From an uncultured Pelagibacteraceae bacterium (GTDB lineage Bacteria > Pseudomonadota > Alphaproteobacteria > Pelagibacterales > Pelagibacteraceae), in assembly GCA_902596205.1 (NCBI GenBank), contig CACJSY010000004.1:41934-105933 (forward strand): a stretch of 64,000 bases of DNA. The letters are read 5' to 3'. The stretch's first letter is position 1. The number at the start of each line of letters is the position of its first letter. This document shows positions 41,961 through 52,000 of this stretch, piece by piece. The translations under genes and the position numbers were made by a program. Under the pieces are notes generated by a model that worked only from the letters and a program-made list of their open reading frames with translations, searched no databases and was not told the origin of the DNA.

Positions 41961-42860
41961 ATGAATAAAAAAGTTTTCTCTCTTATTTGTGCTGTAAGTT
42001 GCTCTTTAATTTGGGGATCTGCTTTTGTCGCCCAAGATATGGGTATGGATTATAATGGTCCATTTACTTTTACTTTTGGTAGACTATTTCTTGGATTTCT
42101 CACATTAATCCCATTTTTGTTTATTTTCGAATATAAAAAAGTTAATTCAATAATTTTTAGGAAAGAAAATATCTTAAATCTTTTGCTTATTGGGTTTCTT
42201 CTTTCAATGGGTAATGTTTTACAGCAGTTTGCTCTTCTGTATACAGATGTAGCAAATACAGCTGTATTTACAATTTTTTATGTAATTTTAGTTCCGTTTG
42301 TGGCTTATTACTTTTTTTCAAAAAATATTCATAAGTCTGTTTGGCTATCTATCATTATTTGTTTATTTGGTGGTATCCTACTAACTGAGTTTGACAATAT
42401 TCAAGTAAGAATAGGAGATAGTATTGCAGTTTTTAATGCATTGTTTTGGGCGTTTCATATTGTTTTTATTTCAAGATTTTTAAGAATATTTAATTATCCA
42501 ATTACTATTGCTTGCCTTCAATGTTTGATCGCATCAATATTTGCATTAATGCCGGCTTTTGTTTTCGAAAGTGTTGAGTTTTCAAATATGGTTCTGGATG
42601 GAAAAGAAATGTTATACGCTGGAGTTCTATCAAGTGGTATAGCTTTTCTTCTGCAAATATATGGACAACAAAACCTTTCTCCAGCACCAGTAGCTATTAT
42701 ATTTTCACTTGAAGGTGTATTTGCATCAGTTTTTGGATGGATTATTTTAAGCCAGTTTTTAAACGAAATAAAAGTTGCAGGGATAGTTTTTATTTTATTT
42801 GCAGTAATTTTTTCACAATTAGCTCCGTTATATGATAAAAAAAAGTATGGACGAGTCTAA
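41961..42860 (+). CDS. DMT/EamA family transporter
   Basis: Approximately 10 TM; CSLIWGSAFVAQDMG; SGIAFLLQIYGQQNLSPAPVAIIFSLEGVFASVFGWIIL. Confidence 0.9.
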   Translation: MNKKVFSLICAVSCSLIWGSAFVAQDMGMDYNGPFTFTFGRLFLGFLTLIPFLFIFEYKKVNSIIFRKENILNLLLIGFLLSMGNVLQQFALLYTDVANTAVFTIFYVILVPFVAYYFFSKNIHKSVWLSIIICLFGGILLTEFDNIQVRIGDSIAVFNALFWAFHIVFISRFLRIFNYPITIACLQCLIASIFALMPAFVFESVEFSNMVLDGKEMLYAGVLSSGIAFLLQIYGQQNLSPAPVAIIFSLEGVFASVFGWIILSQFLNEIKVAGIVFILFAVIFSQLAPLYDKKKYGRV

Positions 42861-43221
42861 TCAAGGGTTTATGAAACATCTTGGCGGTTTAGAGCTAAAA
42901 AAAATTAGCGAAACTCAATATGAGTTTACAGTAGAGGTGAAAGAAATACATTTGAACACTGGTAAAATTGCTCATGGTGGATTTCTCTCTACTATCGCTG
43001 ATACAGGGATGGGAACCGCCGCACATAGAGTTGCTGGTGATAAAAGATGTGTAACAATTAATTTAGATATGAAGTTTATTTCAGTAGGCCAACTTGGCGA
43101 TAATCTTATCGGTAAAGTAAAAATACTGAAAAAAACTAAGACGTTAGTTTTTATTAACTGCGAAATTTCCAATAATAAAGAAATAGTTGCTTCAGCGTCA
43201 GGAACTTGGAAAATACTTTAA
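42847..43221 (+). CDS. PaaI-like hotdog thioesterase (ATG 42847, overlaps the upstream gene)
   Basis: HLNTGKIAHGGFLSTIADTGMGTAAHR hotdog motif; 42847 is the in-frame ATG within the ORF beginning at 42832. Confidence 0.88.
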   Translation: MDESNQGFMKHLGGLELKKISETQYEFTVEVKEIHLNTGKIAHGGFLSTIADTGMGTAAHRVAGDKRCVTINLDMKFISVGQLGDNLIGKVKILKKTKTLVFINCEISNNKEIVASASGTWKIL

Positions 43222-45542
43222 ACCACTCTTCTATAATTAAAATATCCAACAATTAATAAAAATAATAAAGCGAAAGGATAAACGATAGCTTTATTTGGTC
43301 TATCTGGATTTTCAATTTTAAAATTACTTATAATATCACCCATTTGTATACCAGATTTTTTTGCCTCCCCTTTCCAATTTAACTTATCAACTGTCAATTG
43401 ATTGTTTTGGTCTATTAAAGTCACGCCATATTCTTCTAAGTTATAATTGTTTTCAAATTTACCTTTATCGATAACAAATAATTTATATCTTTCTCCGTAT
43501 TCAGTAACTCGAGTGACTTTAATATGAACTTCTTTTGATGGGTCAAAAGATAAACTTTGAATACTTTCTGCTGAAAGTTTTTGTTCATTATATTTAGGGT
43601 AGAATTTACTTAAAACGTAGTCTGGAGCTAAAAAAGATAAAGATAAAATTAAGAAAGCTATAACCTCATACCACCTTAATTTATTTATAAACCATTGTTG
43701 CGTTGCTGCTGTAAAAACTAAAATTCCGATTAATGACGTAGCTATGACTAATAAAGCTTGCCAGATACTATCTACTCCAATTAATAATAGCTCGTGATTA
43801 AACAAAAAGACTATCGGTAAAATTCCAGTTCTCAAACTGTACCAAATAGCTTGAAGTCCTGTTCTTAAAGGGTCACCTCCAGAAATTGCAGCAGCTGCAT
43901 AAGAAGCTAAACCTACAGGGGGTGTAACATCCGCCATTAAGCCAAAATAAAATACAAACAAATGAACTGCGATTAATGGAAAAATAAATCCTGAAGCATT
44001 ACCAACATCAACCAAAACCGTAGCCATTAAAGATGCTACAACCACATAGTTGGCAGTGGTTGGAAGGCCCATTCCAAGTAGTAAACAAAGTATAATGGTT
44101 AATAATATTAAAATTATTACGTTGTCTCGTGCTATCGTTTCAATAACTATAATTAAATTAGTACTCAGGCCTGTCGATCCTACTGCTCCCACAATTATTC
44201 CTGCTGTAGCAATTGCGATACCTACCCCCACCATATTAATAGCACCTTTTTGAAGACCAACTATTGTTTGATTATACCAATCGATAAAACCAGTTTTTAA
44301 ATTTGGATTTTTTATAATACGACTTGCTAAGTTTACTAATATTAAAGATAAGGTTGCGTAAAAAATGGAAAAGCCAGCTGTATATCTCATATAAACAAGT
44401 AAAAAAATTAAAACAAAAATAGGTAATAAAAAATGTAAGCCAGATAAAAAAGTTTTCTTTAAGTGAGGAACATCAGCATCATCCATTCCTTTTAATCCTA
44501 ATTTAAGGGCCTCTAAATGGGATATATAGAATAAAGCAATATAAGAAATGATAGCAGGTAAGAAAGCGTGTTTAACAACTTCAAAATAAGTTACACCAAT
44601 AAAACTTGCCATAACAAATGCAGCAGCTCCCATAACTGGAGGCATTATTTGTCCGTTTACAGATGAGGAAACTTCAATGGCTCCTGCTTTCTCTTGAGAG
44701 AAACCAGTTTTTTTCATAATAGGAATTGTAAAAGTTCCCGTTGTCACAGTATTTGCAATTGAAGAACCTGAGATCATACCAGTCATTCCTGATCCTAATA
44801 TTGCAGCCTTAGCTGGGCCTCCTCTCATTTTTCCAACCATTGCAAAGGCTAAATCTAGAAAATACTTTCCACCACCGGCAGTTTCGAGTAAAGCGCCGAA
44901 TAATACAAATAAAAAAATGAAATCTACTGAAACTCCAATTGGTATTCCAAATATTGCTTCTTGATCAAACCACTGAAACCCTACTAATCTTTTTACAGAA
45001 AGTCCGCCGTGAGAAATAATATCTGGAGCATATTTTCCAAAATAAGAAAATAAAAGGAAACAAACTGCAATTATTACCAAAGGCAAGCCTATAGCTCGTC
45101 TAGTTGCTTCTAATAAAATTAATATACCTGTAGCGCCAATTATAAGTTCTACTGGAACTTTAAAACCAAATATTTCTTTTACTAAAAGTATACCGCCTCT
45201 ATTTACTAAATCGTCATAGAAAAAATAAATATATAAGCAACTTAATGCACCGGTTATACTTATTAGAATATCAAAAATAGAAATCTTTTTTCCCCTTACT
45301 GCTGGAAAAATTAAAAAAGCTAGTGTTAAAGCAAAACCTAAGTGAATAGCTCTAGCTGGTAAACCTTTGAACATTCCAAAATTAAACCAAAAAGGAAACG
45401 GGGAAGCATACCAAAGTTGAAAAAATGTCCAGAGTATAGCAATCCCAAAAACTATTTTTAAATGTATTCCGGACAAATTTCTTGTTGGAGAAATATCTTC
45501 TTGAATTTTATCTTTAATCTTACTCTGAATGTTTTGATTCAT
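43218..45542 (-). CDS. TRAP transporter fused permease (4TM/12TM, TAXI-associated, DUF3394-like C-terminus)
   Basis: GSSIANTVTTGTFTIPIMKKTGFSQEKAGAIEVSSSVNGQIMPPVMGAAAFVMASF; GMGLPTTANYVVVASLM. Confidence 0.95.
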   Translation of the reverse strand: MNQNIQSKIKDKIQEDISPTRNLSGIHLKIVFGIAILWTFFQLWYASPFPFWFNFGMFKGLPARAIHLGFALTLAFLIFPAVRGKKISIFDILISITGALSCLYIYFFYDDLVNRGGILLVKEIFGFKVPVELIIGATGILILLEATRRAIGLPLVIIAVCFLLFSYFGKYAPDIISHGGLSVKRLVGFQWFDQEAIFGIPIGVSVDFIFLFVLFGALLETAGGGKYFLDLAFAMVGKMRGGPAKAAILGSGMTGMISGSSIANTVTTGTFTIPIMKKTGFSQEKAGAIEVSSSVNGQIMPPVMGAAAFVMASFIGVTYFEVVKHAFLPAIISYIALFYISHLEALKLGLKGMDDADVPHLKKTFLSGLHFLLPIFVLIFLLVYMRYTAGFSIFYATLSLILVNLASRIIKNPNLKTGFIDWYNQTIVGLQKGAINMVGVGIAIATAGIIVGAVGSTGLSTNLIIVIETIARDNVIILILLTIILCLLLGMGLPTTANYVVVASLMATVLVDVGNASGFIFPLIAVHLFVFYFGLMADVTPPVGLASYAAAAISGGDPLRTGLQAIWYSLRTGILPIVFLFNHELLLIGVDSIWQALLVIATSLIGILVFTAATQQWFINKLRWYEVIAFLILSLSFLAPDYVLSKFYPKYNEQKLSAESIQSLSFDPSKEVHIKVTRVTEYGERYKLFVIDKGKFENNYNLEEYGVTLIDQNNQLTVDKLNWKGEAKKSGIQMGDIISNFKIENPDRPNKAIVYPFALLFLLIVGYFNYRRVV

Positions 45543-45570
45543 TTTAATTAAGATACCTTATTCTAAAAAA

Positions 45571-45597
45571 AAAGGCCCAAGAAATATTGGGCCTTTT
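45571..45597 (-). terminator. Intrinsic terminator/attenuator between TAXI binding-protein gene and TRAP permease gene
   Basis: AAAGGCCCAA-GAAATA-TTGGGCCTTT stem with a run of T on the minus strand. Confidence 0.8.
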
Positions 45598-45618
45598 TAA
45601 TTAAACTAAAAAGTTAGA

Positions 45619-46623
45619 TTACATTAATCCAGCTTCTTTGTAGTACTTAATTGCGCCTGGATGTAATGGAGCCGATAATCCATCAGCTATCATATTTTTC
45701 TTTTCCAGAGGTCCAAAAGCAGGGTGTTGAGCTCTGAAGTCATCAAAGTTCTCCATTACCGCTTTTGTAACTAAGTATACAAGTTCTTCAGAAACATCTG
45801 CGCTTGTAACAACTGTAGCTTTTACACCAAACGTTGTAGCGTCTTTTTTCTGATTAGAATAAGTTCCTTTTGGAATTACAGCTTTTGCATAGTAGTCAGC
45901 TCCATCAATTAAGCCTTGAACTGGCGCGCCAGTTAAATTGATTGGGCTCGCTTTTGCTTTGCAAGTAGCCGCTTGTTCCATAGCTCCATTAGGAAATCCT
46001 ACTGAATATCCGAATGCATCTATTTTACCGTCACATAGAGCTTTTACTTGTTCAGAAGAAGTAAGTTCAGTCGTTGCTTTGAACATACTCATGTCTGCTC
46101 CCATAGCTTTCATTAATTCTTCCATTGTTCCTCTTTGACCAGAACCTGGGTTACCGATGTTTACTGTTTTTCCTTTTAGGCCTTTGAAATTTTTAATTCC
46201 AGATTTTTTACTAGCCCAAATTTGAAAAGGTTCATTGTGAACAGAAAATACAGCTCTTAAATTACTAAACTGTTTTCCTTCCCATTTGCTTGAACCATTG
46301 TAAGCATGATACTGCCAGTCTGACTGAGCAACACCAAATTGAAACTCACCATCTTTGATTTGTCCAATATTGTAGTTAGAACCACCTGTTGAAGGTGCAG
46401 TACATCTGTACGCTTTAGCTGTACCTTTTTTTCTACCGTGATCAGCACTGATTGCTGACTTGTGTAACATTTTACAAATAGCGTTACCTGTTTGGAAATA
46501 TACTCCAGTAGGTCCGCCTGTTCCTATTGTAAAGAACTCTGCTGATTTTGCGATTGAAGTAATAGGGCTTGAAAAAGCAAACATTACTAGCACCGCTGAA
46601 ATCAATGACATTATTTTTTTCAT
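45619..46623 (-). CDS. TAXI-family TRAP transporter solute-binding protein
   Basis: TIGTGGPTGVYFQTGNAICKML; GKTVNIGNPGSGQRGTMEELMKAMG; LCDGKIDAFGYSVGFPNG. Confidence 0.96.
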   Translation of the reverse strand: MKKIMSLISAVLVMFAFSSPITSIAKSAEFFTIGTGGPTGVYFQTGNAICKMLHKSAISADHGRKKGTAKAYRCTAPSTGGSNYNIGQIKDGEFQFGVAQSDWQYHAYNGSSKWEGKQFSNLRAVFSVHNEPFQIWASKKSGIKNFKGLKGKTVNIGNPGSGQRGTMEELMKAMGADMSMFKATTELTSSEQVKALCDGKIDAFGYSVGFPNGAMEQAATCKAKASPINLTGAPVQGLIDGADYYAKAVIPKGTYSNQKKDATTFGVKATVVTSADVSEELVYLVTKAVMENFDDFRAQHPAFGPLEKKNMIADGLSAPLHPGAIKYYKEAGLM

Positions 46624-46649
46624 GTGTACTCCTCTTGTTATAATAATTA

Positions 46650-46678
46650 ATTTAACTATGTTATTGAATAGAGGTCAA
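46650..46678 (-). promoter_or_regulatory. Putative sigma70 promoter of the TAXI binding-protein gene (TTGACC-17-TTAAAT)
   Basis: Reverse complement TTGACC TCTATTCAATAACATAG TTAAAT, then AGAGGAG Shine-Dalgarno before ATG. Confidence 0.45.
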
Positions 46679-46686
46679 AGAGAATC

Positions 46687-47925
46687 TTATAAATTTTTGG
46701 CCCAATTTGATAATTTATTTACACCTTCTACTACATTTGGCGCGAACTTTTTAATCATCTCATCATCTATCATACTACAGTTCGTTACATTTCTAAAAAA
46801 TTCAGTTCCATTAAAATCAGTATAACTTAATCTAGTTAACATTTTTTTAGGTGAAAAACCAAAATCCGAGCCTGGTAACATTGCTACACCAGTATCATAT
46901 AAGATTGCTTCACATAACTTTGATGATGTTTTGTATTTTTTATTTTTAAACTCTGGCATTAAATAAAATGCGCCTTGAGGTGGCGCAATTAAAATCTTGT
47001 TTGACTTTAGGTTGTTATAAACATAATTTCCCACTGCTTTCAAAATTGCTCTTACTTTAAGTTTATAATTTTCATGTTCATATGCGTAAGCCTCTACTGA
47101 AGCATATTGTGTTGGAGTATTTACTGTTGAATAAGACTCACTAGCAAGAGATTTTAAGCTTCTCAAAAATTCTCTTAATTTTTTTGGAACAGCTAGGAAA
47201 CCTAACCTCCAACCCCCCGCCCCGCACCATTTACTTAAACCTCCAGTTATAAAAGTTAATTCAGGATAGAATTTTGATATAGAATTATATTCATTTGAAA
47301 AAGTAAGGTCAGTGTAGATTTCATCTGACAAAACCATAATTCTATTTTTTTTGGCTACTTTAGCTAATTCTTCTAAATTATTACAAGTTACTCCAGATGG
47401 GTTATTTGGTGAGTTTAGAATTAAAATAAGATTTTTCTTTTTCCCAATAGATTTAATTTTTTTTTCAAGTTCTTTACCAGTTGGGAACCAATTGTTTGCT
47501 CTTGAGGTTTCCAGCCAATGAACTTTATTTGAGCCTATTTCTGCTTGAGGTTCATACGAGACCCATCCAGGTGCAGGAATAATTATTTCACCATTAAATG
47601 CAATATGAATAAGCAACATTGCTTCTTTTGAGCCTGGAGTAATTAATATATTTTCTTTTGGATAATCATTTCCAGTCCTTTTAAATAAATATTTTGAAAT
47701 ATTCTCTCTCAACTCTGTTAATCCTTGAATAGGTAAGTATTCTTTTCTATGAGCATTTTCTTTTAATGCTTCTACGATTTTTTCTGGGACTGGGAATGGT
47801 GACTGACCGAAACCAAATTGATATATTTTTTTTCCTTTAGAGATAAGTTCTTTGGACTTTTCGTTTATTACAAGTGTAGAAGATTCCTTAAGTTTTAGAA
47901 TTTTCTTTTTTACTTTTGAAGACAT
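46687..47925 (-). CDS. PLP-dependent aminotransferase (class I/II)
   Basis: YLPIQGLTELRENIS; LNSPNNPSGVTCNN; LSDEIYTDLTFS; GGLSKWCGAGGWRLGFL. Confidence 0.94.
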   Translation of the reverse strand: MSSKVKKKILKLKESSTLVINEKSKELISKGKKIYQFGFGQSPFPVPEKIVEALKENAHRKEYLPIQGLTELRENISKYLFKRTGNDYPKENILITPGSKEAMLLIHIAFNGEIIIPAPGWVSYEPQAEIGSNKVHWLETSRANNWFPTGKELEKKIKSIGKKKNLILILNSPNNPSGVTCNNLEELAKVAKKNRIMVLSDEIYTDLTFSNEYNSISKFYPELTFITGGLSKWCGAGGWRLGFLAVPKKLREFLRSLKSLASESYSTVNTPTQYASVEAYAYEHENYKLKVRAILKAVGNYVYNNLKSNKILIAPPQGAFYLMPEFKNKKYKTSSKLCEAILYDTGVAMLPGSDFGFSPKKMLTRLSYTDFNGTEFFRNVTNCSMIDDEMIKKFAPNVVEGVNKLSNWAKNL

Positions 47926-48082
47926 TTTTACTTAAAATTACCTATACGGGGACTGCCTATTAGAAGTCAAATCAATTGTTTAAAACAGGAACATTTGACA
48001 AAACGATTCGGTCATGTTTTAATCTTATTTTGTTCTCAACTTTGATCTACATATAGTGTAAAAAATATTATCTAACACAACT

Positions 48083-50548
48083 ATGAATTTAAGCTCTCAA
48101 AAAATTGTAGCTCTATTAGGTCCAACTAACACTGGTAAAACTCATGTTGCGATAGAGAAAATGTTAGAGTTTGACTCAGGAATTTTTGGGTTGCCTTTGA
48201 GGCTTCTTGCTAGAGAAGTTTACGACAAATGCGTAGGTAAGATTGGGCGAGATAAAGTTGCTCTTATTACCGGTGAAGAAAAAATAATTCCTACAACTGC
48301 AAATTATTTTATTTGTACAGTGGAATCTATGCCTAAAAATAAAAATGTTGATTTTGTTGCTATTGATGAAATTCAGATGTGTGCTGATAAGGAAAGGGGA
48401 CATATCTTTACAGAACGAATGCTCGAAACTCGTGGAGCGAAATTAACTATGTTTTTAGGATCTCAAGTGATGGCAAAAATTATTGAAGAATTAGTTAATA
48501 ATGTAGAGTTTGAAAAAAAAGATAGGTATTCAAAGTTAAGTTATTCAGGTATCAAAAAGATATCTAGGTTGGATCGTAAAGTTGCTATAATAGCTTTTTC
48601 AATTGAAGAAGTTTATGCAATAGCAGAACTTGTCAGACGTCAAAAGGGTGGAGCGGCAGTAATAATGGGCTCTTTAAGTCCTAAGACTAGAAATTCTCAA
48701 GTAGGTTTATATCAATCGGGAGATGTGGATTACTTAATTGCAACAGATGCTATTGGGATGGGATTAAACATGGATATCAATGAAATTTATTTTTCAAATT
48801 TAAAAAAATTTGATGGAAAAAAAACAAGAAGATTAAATTTAATTGAAATGTCACAAATTGCAGGACGAGCGGGTAGATATAAGAATGACGGCGGTTTTGG
48901 TACCACAGGTGATTGTGAAACTTTAAATTCAGATGAAATTGAGAAAATTGAAAAGCATAATTTACCTGATACTAAAACAATTTATTGGAGAAATTCAAAA
49001 TTAAATTTTAAAAACCCTGATAGCCTTATTTCTTCACTAGAACTTAAACCATCTCATAAAAGCCTTCTCAGGACTAATGACTCGCTTGATGAAAGTGTTT
49101 TAAGATTTTTTCTTAAAAAGGGAGCTAACAATATTATTTATCATAAAAATTTAGAATTATTATGGGAGTGCTGTCAAATACCTGATTTTGAAAAAAAGGC
49201 TTATGGACAACACATTAATGTCATCGATAAAGTATTTCAATTTTTATCAACTCGTAAAAAAAGAATACCAAGTACGTTTATGAAAGAGCAATTAAAAGGC
49301 TTAGAAAAGGATCATGGCAACGTGGATCTTTTATCACATAGGCTTTCTAACGTGAGAACCTGGTCTTATGTTGCTAATAAAAAAAATTGGGTTGAAAACT
49401 CAGATTATTGGGTCCAGCTAACTAAGAATATAGAGGATAAATTATCCGATAAGTTGCACGATGAACTAACAAAAAGTTTTATAGATAAAAAAATAAGTAT
49501 ACTTTCTAGAAGTTTAAAACAAGATTTAGTTTTAAATACTGAGATTAATAACGATAATAAAATATACATTGACGGTCAATTAATTGGCGAATTAAAAGGT
49601 CTTAAATTCTTAATCGAGGTTACATCTAAGACGCTCGATACGGACATAAAATCTATCAAAAAAGCTGCAAGAAAAGGTGTGGAAAAAGAGCTAGTTAAAA
49701 GAGTCGATAAAATTTTAAATGAAGCCGAAATTGAGGTTAGCAGAGATAGTAAAATTATTTGGAAAAATAATCCAATAGCAAGATTGAAAAAAGGCAGCGA
49801 TTATTTAAATCCAGATTTAGATATTATTGCTGATGACTCTTTAAATGAAGACTCTAAGGCTAAATTACATATTTTTTTAAGTAAATGGTTATCTAGTTAT
49901 ATAAATGAAATACTAGGTGATCTAATAAAATTAACGAAACACAAACTTTCCAATCAATATCTAAGAGGTTTACTATTCCAGCTGTACGAGAATAACGGAG
50001 TTGTTAAAAGGAGCGACGTAGATAAAATAGTTAAATCAATTCCAGCAGAAGAGCGAAAAAAACTATGGGGTATGGGAGTAAAGATAGGGAGATATCATAT
50101 TTATTTACCAAAAATGCTTAAGCCAAAAGCTGTGGAATTTAGAATTGGATTATGGAAAATATTTTATAATCTCTCTGATAAAAATAAAATACCCAAATCT
50201 GGACTAAATTTTCTTTTAGGAACATCATTAGAAAAAAATTTTCTTTTACTATGTGGATTTGAAAAATTTGGAGAATTTTTTGTAAGAATTGATATTCTGG
50301 AAAAACTATTTTTGAAAATTATTGATAATACGAAAGAAAAAAAGTTTAAAATTAATGCTGAAATGATGAATTTATTAGGTTGCTCAAAGGATAATTTTTA
50401 CAAATTAATGACTTATATGAATTATAAAAAGGATAAAGAGGCTGATACCTACATTTTTAAAGGGGAAAAAAAGAAAAAAGAGAAAATAATACGATTTGAC
50501 AAAAAAGAAAATCCATTTAATAAGCTTCTTTCTTTAAATATAAAATAA
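48083..50548 (+). CDS. Suv3-like superfamily 2 RNA helicase
   Basis: LLGPTNTGKTHVAIEKM (Walker A), VDFVAIDEIQMCADKERGHIFTERML, DYLIATDAIGMGLNMDINEIYF, EMSQIAGRAGR. Confidence 0.93.
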   Translation: MNLSSQKIVALLGPTNTGKTHVAIEKMLEFDSGIFGLPLRLLAREVYDKCVGKIGRDKVALITGEEKIIPTTANYFICTVESMPKNKNVDFVAIDEIQMCADKERGHIFTERMLETRGAKLTMFLGSQVMAKIIEELVNNVEFEKKDRYSKLSYSGIKKISRLDRKVAIIAFSIEEVYAIAELVRRQKGGAAVIMGSLSPKTRNSQVGLYQSGDVDYLIATDAIGMGLNMDINEIYFSNLKKFDGKKTRRLNLIEMSQIAGRAGRYKNDGGFGTTGDCETLNSDEIEKIEKHNLPDTKTIYWRNSKLNFKNPDSLISSLELKPSHKSLLRTNDSLDESVLRFFLKKGANNIIYHKNLELLWECCQIPDFEKKAYGQHINVIDKVFQFLSTRKKRIPSTFMKEQLKGLEKDHGNVDLLSHRLSNVRTWSYVANKKNWVENSDYWVQLTKNIEDKLSDKLHDELTKSFIDKKISILSRSLKQDLVLNTEINNDNKIYIDGQLIGELKGLKFLIEVTSKTLDTDIKSIKKAARKGVEKELVKRVDKILNEAEIEVSRDSKIIWKNNPIARLKKGSDYLNPDLDIIADDSLNEDSKAKLHIFLSKWLSSYINEILGDLIKLTKHKLSNQYLRGLLFQLYENNGVVKRSDVDKIVKSIPAEERKKLWGMGVKIGRYHIYLPKMLKPKAVEFRIGLWKIFYNLSDKNKIPKSGLNFLLGTSLEKNFLLLCGFEKFGEFFVRIDILEKLFLKIIDNTKEKKFKINAEMMNLLGCSKDNFYKLMTYMNYKKDKEADTYIFKGEKKKKEKIIRFDKKENPFNKLLSLNIK

Positions 50549-50938
50549 ATGAGTAAATTAGATAAAGAAAGTGTGATTGGTATATCTGCATTGTTAGTGC
50601 ACGCAGCCAATATTGATGAGATTTACTCTAATCATGAAAAAGATTTAATTAAAGATTTTATAAAATCATATTTAGAAAACGATGACACAAATGCAATTTT
50701 AAAAAAAGCTGAGGAAATCGAAAATAACTCTAATCAACTTCTTAATTATACTAACATCATAAAAGAAAATTCTATTGAAGTTAAAAAAGATATAATTGAA
50801 CATCTTTGGAAAGTAATAATTTCGGATAATACTGTTGATCAGTACGAGTCAAATTTGATGCGGAGAATTTGCGGACTGATATATTTTTCTGATAAAGATT
50901 GTGCTGAAATAAAACTTAAACTTATAAATAATAAATGA
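50549..50938 (+). CDS. TerB-like protein
   Basis: 129 aa, small acidic helical protein: [26 protein letters not shown]...[34 protein letters not shown]. Confidence 0.75.
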   Translation: MSKLDKESVIGISALLVHAANIDEIYSNHEKDLIKDFIKSYLENDDTNAILKKAEEIENNSNQLLNYTNIIKENSIEVKKDIIEHLWKVIISDNTVDQYESNLMRRICGLIYFSDKDCAEIKLKLINNK

Positions 50939-51276
50939 CTTATATTGTTAAAGATGAATGTATAAAGTGCAAGCTTACTGATTGTGTAGAAGTTTGTCCC
51001 GTTGATTGTTTTTATGAAGGTGAAAATATGCTTGTCATCAATCCTGACGAATGTATTGATTGTGGAGTATGTGAACCTGAGTGCCCAATAGATGCTATAA
51101 AAGCAGATACAGATGAAAGTACTAAAGATATGGAAAAATGGTTGTTGCTAAATAAAAAGTTTTCTGCAATATGGCCTAATATCTCAAAAAAAAAAGAACC
51201 TATGCCAGAGCATGAAAAATATAGAAATGAAAAAAATAAATTTGATAAACACTTTTCTGAAAAACCTGGAAAATAG
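50935..51276 (+). CDS. fdxA: 7Fe-type ferredoxin
   Basis: [55 protein letters not shown]. Confidence 0.97.
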   Translation: MTYIVKDECIKCKLTDCVEVCPVDCFYEGENMLVINPDECIDCGVCEPECPIDAIKADTDESTKDMEKWLLLNKKFSAIWPNISKKKEPMPEHEKYRNEKNKFDKHFSEKPGK

Positions 51277-51282
51277 AAATAT

Positions 51283-51948
51283 ATGCCAAAAAAGAAAAAA
51301 GTAAAAAAAGTAAAAAAAGTAAAAAAATCAAAATTACCGAATAAGATAAAACTTGCTCCAAAAGCTGTCGATAAAAAAAGTAACATTCCTGGACCAGATG
51401 AAAAACCTGAGATTAAAAAAGTAAAAAAACAAGCTACTGAAAAAAGAGTTTATAATTTAAAAGATTTTGTAGTTTACCCAAAACATGGTGTGGGACAAAT
51501 TACTGCTGTAGAAAAAGCAAAAATAGGAGAAATAGATATTCAGTTTTATAAAATATTGGTTGAAAAAGAAAAATTAACTTTAACTGTTCCTATCAATCAA
51601 CAATCTAAACTCAGGCCAATAGCTTCAATAAACCAAATCAATAAATGTATTTCTATTTTGAAGACAAAACCAAAAATTAAGAGGACAATGTGGAGCAGGA
51701 GAGCTCAAGAATATGATCAAAAAATTAATTCAGGTAAAATTTACGAATTAGCAGAAGTGGTAAAGGATTTAAATAAAAATACTGATATTATCGCTGATCA
51801 ATCCTACTCTGAGAGACAGTTATTTGAGAAAGCATATGAGAGATTAAAATCAGAGTTTGAGGCAGTACTTAAAATTCGTCCAGAGGAAGTTCAAAAAAAA
51901 ATGGATAAAGCTTTGGGTAGAACAAATATTGCGGAAAACATGGAATAA
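51283..51948 (+). CDS. CarD-family transcriptional regulator with lysine-rich N-terminal extension
   Basis: KDFVVYPKHGVGQITAVEKAKIGEIDIQFYKILVEKEKLTLTVPI CarD domain; N-terminus MPKKKKVKKVKKVKKSK. Confidence 0.94.
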   Translation: MPKKKKVKKVKKVKKSKLPNKIKLAPKAVDKKSNIPGPDEKPEIKKVKKQATEKRVYNLKDFVVYPKHGVGQITAVEKAKIGEIDIQFYKILVEKEKLTLTVPINQQSKLRPIASINQINKCISILKTKPKIKRTMWSRRAQEYDQKINSGKIYELAEVVKDLNKNTDIIADQSYSERQLFEKAYERLKSEFEAVLKIRPEEVQKKMDKALGRTNIAENME

Positions 51949-51953
51949 AAAAA

Positions 51954-51983
51954 ACGCCCTTCTTAATTAATGTAAGAAGGGCG
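51954..51983. terminator. Bidirectional intrinsic terminator between carD (+) and 23-aa basic microprotein gene (-)
   Basis: ACGCCCTTCTTA-ATTAATG-TAAGAAGGGCGT, flanked by A-run on the left and T-run on the right. Confidence 0.88.
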
Positions 51984-52000
51984 TTTTTAAAAAAGCGAAA

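Noticed and set aside
51012-51386. 124-aa minus-strand ORF opposite fdxA/carD rich in Phe
   Set aside because: Antisense of lysine-rich AAA codons giving poly-Phe; shadow ORF
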